A stretch of 5,863 bases of DNA from positions 1-5,863 of the forward strand of contig JAGRBY010000472.1 of the NCBI GenBank assembly GCA_020433835.1, given 5' to 3'. Below, piece by piece: positions 1 through 3,146 of this stretch. The notes beneath the pieces are model-generated. The model ran no database searches and was not told the DNA's origin. It was given only the letters and a program-made list of their open reading frames with translations. Each line of letters opens with the position of its first letter. The first letter of the stretch is position 1. The stretch is from Anaerolineae bacterium. GTDB taxonomy: Bacteria > Chloroflexota > Anaerolineae > 4572-78 > J111. The position numbers and the translations under genes are program-made.

Positions 1-18
1 TTTTTTGATGTAATTTTT

Positions 19-42
19 CTTGGCGAACTTTGCGCCTTAGCG
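19..42. repeat. Three-unit CTTNGCG short repeat array
   Basis: Three heptamers of the form CTTNGCG (CTTGGCG at 19, CTTTGCG at 28, CTTAGCG at 36) follow each other with periods of 9 and 8 bases. On the minus strand they read CGCNAAG. Degenerate strings of this kind recur between genes in several bacterial groups, including Chloroflexota, and I recognise the style rather than a named family. The array lies downstream of the oxidoreductase stop codon, where its transcript would end. No function can be assigned. Confidence 0.5.
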
Positions 43-49
43 GTTCGTT

Positions 50-70
50 TTCTTGCTCAACATGCAAGAA
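50..70. other. 7-bp inverted repeat downstream of the oxidoreductase gene
   Basis: TTCTTGC (50-56) and GCAAGAA (64-70) form a perfect 7-bp inverted repeat around a 7-base loop. Read on the minus strand it falls 43 bases past the stop codon of the oxidoreductase gene, so it could mark the mRNA 3' end. It lacks the GC-rich stem and following U run of an intrinsic terminator, so I call it only a hairpin. Confidence 0.35.
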
Positions 71-112
71 GTCGTTGGGTTAGAACCTAATCCTGATAAA
101 ACATTTTCTGGC

Positions 113-1603
113 TTAGTATTTCGATGCTAAATATTCCAGCAACTGCTGCACACCCACCGGAATCAAATCTCCGGCGACGCCGGAACCTTTGACATCCATG
201 CCCACCAAAAAGCAGTTTTCGACCGGCGTGGCAGGATCGAGTCGATTTTGGCCGGTTTGCCCAAAGGTCTGGCCCGATTCCGTCCCCGCCCACGTTCCGG
301 TAAAGAACATCGGCACCGACCATTCCAGCACCGCATCGAAATGGGGAAAGAGCACGTGCATATCGGCCAGGGCCAACTGTAGCTCTGTGCTGCGGTCATC
401 GCTATACGTGGGGAAAAAGGCGTCGAACAGATGCAGTCCGCTCTTCGACAGCGTGGGGTCAAGCAACGTGGGCGAGAAGACACCGACCACCCGTTGGCAG
501 TGCGGCGTCATCGTAATCGGAGCCTGGGTAAAAAGCGGTTCACGCGTCGCCCCGAAGAGAGCCGCACATTCAACCCCCTTTAGCTGCGACAGTCGATTGA
601 CATAGTCGGCGGGCAGGTTGTGGACACCCACAAGGCGCACAAAAGCGCGCGGCCCGCCGTTGTGCAGCACAAAGCGGCTGCGGATCTGGCGTCCATCAGC
701 CAACCGAATACCGGTGGCCCGATTGCCTGCCACGCAAATCTCGGCTACCGGTGAGCGCACAAACAGAGCGCCCCCGGCCTGGCGCAGCGCCGTTACCAAG
801 CCTTTGATAATCGACCGTACGCCCCCGACCGGCATGGCAAAATCCTGCCCGGCCGTCCGGCCATCGAGCGTAATTTGAATATATTCGCTGGCCGGCATCG
901 CCCGGCTGCTCAACCCCGAGGCCGTGGCGGCGATAGCATCAACCGCGGCCACGAGATCATCATCGTCACTAAATTCGGCGATGTAATCGGCTGCGGAAAC
1001 CAGGTCGAGGTCGGTCGAGGCCGGCTGCTCCAACTGACGTTTGCCGGTTAAAATGGCTTTAAGCCAGGCTTTGCGCGTTAGGGGAGTCAGCATATCGAAC
1101 AGGCTGTTATAGTGGCGACCGTCGGGAAACTGGATGGTGTACTGTTCGGTCAAATCGGCATCTGTCAGCGAGGCATACTTCAGGTTGATATCCATCTGCT
1201 CCAGAAAGCGGCCGATGTGGCTCTTGGGGCCAAGGTTCGTCCAGGCTCCGGTGGTGACGGCAGCCCCCTTGTAATCGATTTCAGTGTAGCGTCCCCCCGG
1301 AAACCCCAGCTTTTCAAAAACAGCCACGCGATAACCAGCCTGTGCCAGAGCCACCCCGGCCATCAATCCCCCGATACCGCTGCCGATAATCGACACGTCG
1401 TAATCATCAGCCGGTCGAGGCCGGTAGGGTTTCAGGGGCGCATCCGGGATAAAGCAATCGCTGGGGCAGGCATAGACGCACAGATTACAATCGGTACATT
1501 TTTCGGGAATAACTTCCGCCCAGCCGTCGGTTTTGAGCGCATCATAGGGGCAGACCAAAACGCAGTAGCCGCAGCCGGTACAGGTTTGTTTGTTAAGCCG
1601 CAT
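113..1603 (-). CDS. Ferredoxin-fused FAD-dependent oxidoreductase (phytoene desaturase/CrtI-like)
   Basis: This 496-aa protein is probably a cytoplasmic or membrane-peripheral redox enzyme of the CrtI / retinol-saturase-like flavoprotein superfamily; its substrate is unknown. Residues 8-19 (CTGCGYCVLVCP) and 36-47 (CTDCNLCVYACP) are two CxxCxxCxxxCP clusters, each expected to bind a [4Fe-4S]. A Rossmann FAD-binding segment follows: DVSIIGSGIGG at 69-79, then FEKLGFPGGR at 96-105, with E97 the usual ribose-binding acid. The C-terminal FAD signature FLVGMD...GSGVAGD lies at 465-479. The built-in ferredoxin suggests electrons enter through iron-sulfur clusters instead of being passed only to quinone or oxygen. 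ATG at 1603 is preferred over an in-frame TTG at 1618 because GAGGAG lies four bases before the ATG and would sit inside the gene otherwise. No signal peptide or membrane segment is seen. Codons look GC-richer than those of the 800-aa gene. Family assignment is firm; the reaction is not. Confidence 0.9.
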   Translation of the reverse strand: MRLNKQTCTGCGYCVLVCPYDALKTDGWAEVIPEKCTDCNLCVYACPSDCFIPDAPLKPYRPRPADDYDVSIIGSGIGGLMAGVALAQAGYRVAVFEKLGFPGGRYTEIDYKGAAVTTGAWTNLGPKSHIGRFLEQMDINLKYASLTDADLTEQYTIQFPDGRHYNSLFDMLTPLTRKAWLKAILTGKRQLEQPASTDLDLVSAADYIAEFSDDDDLVAAVDAIAATASGLSSRAMPASEYIQITLDGRTAGQDFAMPVGGVRSIIKGLVTALRQAGGALFVRSPVAEICVAGNRATGIRLADGRQIRSRFVLHNGGPRAFVRLVGVHNLPADYVNRLSQLKGVECAALFGATREPLFTQAPITMTPHCQRVVGVFSPTLLDPTLSKSGLHLFDAFFPTYSDDRSTELQLALADMHVLFPHFDAVLEWSVPMFFTGTWAGTESGQTFGQTGQNRLDPATPVENCFLVGMDVKGSGVAGDLIPVGVQQLLEYLASKY

Positions 1604-1607
1604 AGGT

Positions 1608-1613
1608 CTCCTC
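1608..1613 (-). promoter_or_regulatory. Ribosome binding site that decides the oxidoreductase start
   Basis: On the minus strand GAGGAG is followed by ACCT and ATG (1603-1601). This is a near-ideal Shine-Dalgarno sequence, and it rules against the longer reading from TTG at 1618, which would use these bases as codons. Confidence 0.8.
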
Positions 1614-1620
1614 GTCAATA

Positions 1621-1655
1621 AGCGTTCAGCACTTAGCTGTTAGCATTCAGCAGTT
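1621..1655. repeat. Five tandem heptamers, consensus AGCNNTY
   Basis: Reading the plus strand in steps of seven gives AGCGTTC, AGCACTT, AGCTGTT, AGCATTC and AGCAGTT. Each unit has fixed AGC, two free bases, T, and a pyrimidine. The phase is perfect for 35 bp. It starts 18 bases upstream of the oxidoreductase ATG and lies between the predicted promoter and the RBS, so it would be transcribed in the 5' leader as RANNGCT units. It resembles the short tandem heptamer repeats (STRR) described in cyanobacteria in style, not in sequence. Confidence 0.7.
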
Positions 1656-1669
1656 TACTTTGGATCGCA

Positions 1670-1697
1670 AGTATAACCCATCTCGACAGAAAACCAA
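1670..1697 (-). promoter_or_regulatory. Predicted promoter of the oxidoreductase gene
   Basis: On the minus strand TTGGTT (1697-1692) and TATACT (1675-1670) are separated by 16 bases and resemble sigma-70 -35 and -10 boxes. Transcription would begin near 1663, giving a leader of about 60 bases that includes the heptamer array. The -10 context TTATACTTG is almost the same as in the two plus-strand promoters of this window, which supports the call. Confidence 0.45.
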
Positions 1698-1700
1698 GCC

Positions 1701-1743
1701 GGTGACTTGTTATCACCCGGACAAATCGGCAATTTGTCTTACG
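1701..1743. repeat. Palindromic dispersed element, copy 1
   Basis: This copy shares TGACTTGT, ACCCGGACAAAT (1715-1726), a 4-base spacer and AATTTG with a second copy at 3084-3123. It contains a perfect 7-bp inverted repeat, GACAAAT (1720-1726) with ATTTGTC (1732-1738), and a 5-bp one, GGTGA (1701-1705) with TCACC (1713-1717). It lies between the two divergent promoters. The chain of overlapping palindromes resembles REP-like intergenic repeats; no transposase is nearby. Confidence 0.6.
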
Positions 1744-1800
1744 AACCTATTTTCAAAAGCGCATTATGAAGCCTATTAGGATTTCTGTCCCAATTTCCCT

Positions 1801-1815
1801 CGCAAACCTTTTGCG
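1801..1815. promoter_or_regulatory. Operator-like dyad upstream of the 238-aa gene
   Basis: CGCAA (1801-1805) and TTGCG (1811-1815) form a perfect inverted repeat, extendable to CGCAAA/TTTGCG with a 3-base centre. It sits where the -35 region of the following promoter should be. The equivalent position before the 800-aa gene has CACAA...TTGTG, with matching changes in both arms, as expected for a conserved protein-binding palindrome. Confidence 0.45.
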
Positions 1816-1828
1816 GCAAAGATGCTTG

Positions 1829-1837
1829 TGTTATACT
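1829..1837 (+). promoter_or_regulatory. Extended -10 promoter for the 238-aa gene
   Basis: TGT followed by TATACT (1832-1837) is a good extended -10 element. No strong -35 box is seen; TTTTGC lies 17 bases upstream within the dyad. The same string TTGTGTTATACTT occurs before the 800-aa gene. The start would be near 1844, leaving an unusually long leader of roughly 227 bases before ATG 2071. Confidence 0.5.
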
Positions 1838-1947
1838 TAAGGAAATCGCTTTCTTTGTCGACCTCTCACTGCCTAAAATAACGCTATTACCCTTTCTACC
1901 TTCTAAGCCCAACAAGCAGTTAATAATTTACACATTCTAATGAGAAG

Positions 1948-2038
1948 ATGGGGTACGTGCGCCTATCATTTTTTGCGCTGCACGCTGCGCAACAAGCGTG
2001 AGGGATCGTTGAGGAGTCAGGTGATCCATCATCGTTAG
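1948..2038 (+). promoter_or_regulatory. Leader of the 238-aa gene with overlapping hairpins and mini-ORFs
   Basis: Two perfect 6-bp hairpins overlap and cannot form together: TTGCGC (1973-1978) with GCGCAA (1987-1992), and CACGCT (1981-1986) with AGCGTG (1995-2000). A 17-codon frame, ATG 1948 to TGA 1999-2001, covers both but has only a weak RBS. A 5-codon frame, GTG 2021 to TAG 2036-2038 (Met-Ile-His-His-Arg), has GAGGAG four bases before it. These parts could form an attenuation-type control, but neither mini-ORF is certain and no U-rich terminator follows. Confidence 0.25.
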
Positions 2039-2058
2039 CCTTACCTTTAGCCTTCTAT

Positions 2059-2064
2059 AAGGAG
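2059..2064 (+). promoter_or_regulatory. Ribosome binding site of the 238-aa gene
   Basis: AAGGAG lies six bases before ATG 2071, a strong match. It is preceded by CCTT (2051-2054), which can pair with AAGG across a 4-base loop, and by a 12-base-spaced direct repeat of TAGCCTT (2036 and 2048). Partial sequestering of the RBS is possible but the pairing is short. Confidence 0.7.
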
Positions 2065-2070
2065 AAACCT

Positions 2071-2787
2071 ATGTCGCACCGAGAGAGTCTTCAAAAACAG
2101 ATCAGCTTCTACACCCGCCGGCTGCACAAGCTGCGCGAACAGGAGGCGATGAAAGGCTCAAATACACCCTCTGAAATCTTAATGGAAATTGACGATATCG
2201 AGGCCAAACTGCCCATCCTTCGCGCCAAGCTCGAAGATGCGTCCTCCGAGCCGGATTTACCCTTGTCCAATGCCGAGTTGGCTGAGGACATGACCCGGCA
2301 ACCGCAGAATACACCGCCGTCGTCATCAACCCAGATCGGTGGCTTTAACCTCAGCAATGTCAGCGGCAGCACCATCACCATCGGCAATGTTTCGGCCAAC
2401 CTCAATGCCGGTGGCGATATCGTCGGCGGCGACAAAGTCACCACCCACATCACCTCCGGAGCGGTTGATCAGGGCGATGTCCAAACCCGGCTAGAGGCGG
2501 CTCTGGATAAGTGGCGGCAGGAACTTGAGGCCAAAATCGCGACCCTGGCTGATTTGGATGATGAGGAGAAGAACGATTTAAAGAAACAGGCCGATAAGGT
2601 TCAGCAAGAAGCTGTCAAGGGTGAGGCCGCTAGTCCGGGTAAACTGGAGCGCCTTCTGAACGCGATGAGCGCCATGGCCCCCGATATTCTGGAGGTGACG
2701 GCGACCACCCTGCAAAATCCATTTGCCGGTGTGGGGCTGGTCTTGAAAAAGATTAATGACCGCATTAAACTGGAGCGAGCGAAGTAG
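2071..2787 (+). CDS. Orphan effector-associated-type protein with GGDIVGGDK repeat region
   Basis: The 238-aa product has no signal peptide or clear membrane helix and is probably cytoplasmic. Residues 5-57 form a charged two-helix hairpin or coiled coil with a turn at GSNTPSE (29-35). This pattern of paired helices around a 'G..TP' turn is familiar to me from the N-termini of Chloroflexota proteins carrying NACHT/STAND, CHAT or TIR domains. Residues 58-88 are a Pro/Ser-rich linker. Residues 89-127 are short beta-type repeats (FNLSNVSGSTITIGNVSA, then NAGGDIVGGDKVTTHI), a motif also seen in such proteins. Residues 135-203 are charged helices, and 204-238 end in a conserved-looking helix (NPFAGVGLVLKKIND). 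No NTPase, protease, nuclease or TIR motif is present. It may be an adaptor that assembles with effectors through its helices; this is inference. It has its own promoter and a terminator follows. Confidence is high that it is a gene, low for its role. Confidence 0.85.
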   Translation: MSHRESLQKQISFYTRRLHKLREQEAMKGSNTPSEILMEIDDIEAKLPILRAKLEDASSEPDLPLSNAELAEDMTRQPQNTPPSSSTQIGGFNLSNVSGSTITIGNVSANLNAGGDIVGGDKVTTHITSGAVDQGDVQTRLEAALDKWRQELEAKIATLADLDDEEKNDLKKQADKVQQEAVKGEAASPGKLERLLNAMSAMAPDILEVTATTLQNPFAGVGLVLKKINDRIKLERAK

Positions 2788-2870
2788 GCCCTCATCGCCA
2801 CGCCGCAGTTGTTGGAAATGTTGGGCTTTGGCGTCATCGCCTAACGGCACAAACCAGCAAGAATTTCACG

Positions 2871-2898
2871 AGCGCCGCAGAACTTTGCGGCGCTTTTT
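2871..2898 (+). terminator. Rho-independent terminator after the 238-aa gene
   Basis: AGCGCCGCA (2871-2879) and TGCGGCGCT (2886-2894) form a perfect 9-bp GC-rich stem with a 6-base loop, followed directly by a run of five T (2894-2898) and more T-rich DNA. It is a textbook intrinsic terminator, 84 bases after the stop codon, and it makes the downstream 800-aa gene a separate transcription unit. Confidence 0.9.
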
Positions 2899-2902
2899 CT
2901 TT

Positions 2903-2931
2903 GGCATTTCCCCGGCATTTCTTTGGCATTT
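2903..2931. repeat. Three GGCATTT words at 11-bp spacing
   Basis: GGCATTT starts at 2903, 2914 and 2925, an exact 11-bp period close to one helical turn. The first and third copies share a longer match, CTTTGGCATTT. They sit between the terminator and the promoter of the 800-aa gene. They may be binding sites on one face of the helix or simple local duplication. Confidence 0.45.
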
Positions 2932-2954
2932 TAGGGGTAATTTTTGGGTTTCCT

Positions 2955-2969
2955 CACAAACCCCTTGTG
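2955..2969. promoter_or_regulatory. Operator-like dyad upstream of the 800-aa gene
   Basis: CACAA (2955-2959) and TTGTG (2965-2969) are perfect inverted repeats around ACCCC. The element aligns with the CGCAA...TTGCG dyad at 1801-1815, including the shared AAACC after the left arm. The single-base differences in the two arms are complementary, so the symmetry is kept in both copies. Confidence 0.45.
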
Positions 2970-2994
2970 TCGAGGCGGTTTGTTGTGTTATACT
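2965..2994 (+). promoter_or_regulatory. Predicted promoter of the 800-aa gene
   Basis: TTGTGT (2965-2970) as -35 and TATACT (2989-2994) as -10 are 18 bases apart, with TGT (2986-2988) making an extended -10. The -35 overlaps the right arm of the dyad, so a protein bound there would be placed to block or assist RNA polymerase. Transcription would begin near 3001, giving a leader of about 145 bases. Confidence 0.5.
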
Positions 2995-3075
2995 TGAGCT
3001 AAGCCTGTCATCTTCTATCTCATCGCGTTTTTTATCACGCAACATGGTCACAACCTGAACATAAAAATAGGTAAG

Positions 3076-3123
3076 CAAGTCGCTGACTTGTCCGACCCGG
3101 ACAAATAAGTAATTTGGCTACAA
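3076..3123. repeat. Palindromic dispersed element, copy 2
   Basis: CAAGTC (3076-3081) pairs with GACTTG (3085-3090), and TTGTCCG (3088-3094) pairs with CGGACAA (3098-3104), so the hairpins overlap. TGACTTGT, ACCCGGACAAAT (3095-3106) and AATTTG after a 4-base spacer match copy 1. This copy lies in the predicted mRNA leader of the 800-aa gene, ending 23 bases before its ATG, whereas copy 1 is upstream of its promoter. The different placement suggests an independent repeat family instead of part of the duplicated promoter. Confidence 0.6.
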
Positions 3124-3146
3124 AGTTTACGTGAAAGGATGAGACT

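Larger units (their letters stand above)
1604..2070. other. Divergent intergenic region (about 470 bp)
   Basis: This non-coding stretch separates the minus-strand oxidoreductase from the plus-strand 238-aa gene. In order it holds the oxidoreductase RBS, a heptamer repeat array (1621-1655), a minus-strand promoter (1670-1697), a palindromic dispersed element (1701-1743), a dyad with a plus-strand promoter (1801-1837), and a leader of about 230 bases with overlapping hairpins and two very short possible reading frames. I see no longer gene and no structured RNA family that I recognise. Confidence 0.7.
2788..3146. other. Intergenic region between the 238-aa and 800-aa genes
   Basis: This 359-bp stretch holds, in order, an 18-codon in-frame extension after the TAG of the 238-aa gene (ending TAA 2842-2844), an intrinsic terminator (2871-2898), three GGCATTT words spaced 11 bp, an operator-like dyad with promoter (2955-2994), a palindromic dispersed element (3076-3123) and the RBS of the next gene. 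I see no independent gene. Confidence 0.65.

Noticed and set aside
189..878. Plus-strand frames opposite the oxidoreductase gene
   Set aside because: They lie within a well-supported gene, show Cys/Arg/Ser-rich low-quality translations and have no matching RBS.
1604..1618. TTG start at 1618 giving a 501-aa oxidoreductase
   Set aside because: The extra codons contain a clear GAGGAG ribosome site placed for ATG 1603, and the ferredoxin domain begins normally after that ATG.
1701..1743. Palindromes as insertion-sequence ends
   Set aside because: No transposase frame and no target duplication is visible between or around the two copies.
1971..1992. Hairpin at 1973-1992 as an intrinsic terminator
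   Set aside because: The T run is before the stem, not after it, on the plus strand, and the minus strand has an A run after the stem.
2410..2436. GGD motifs of the 238-aa protein as a GGDEF-type signalling domain
   Set aside because: The glycine-aspartate motifs sit in a short beta repeat of about 40 residues; a diguanylate cyclase domain needs about 160 residues and other motifs.
2102..2850. Minus-strand frames across the 238-aa gene
   Set aside because: They are shadows of a GC-rich coding region; translations have no recognisable domain.
2866..3078. 70-aa minus-strand and 100-aa plus-strand frames in the 2756-3078 area
   Set aside because: They run through the terminator and promoter elements, and their translations are low-complexity and without RBS support.
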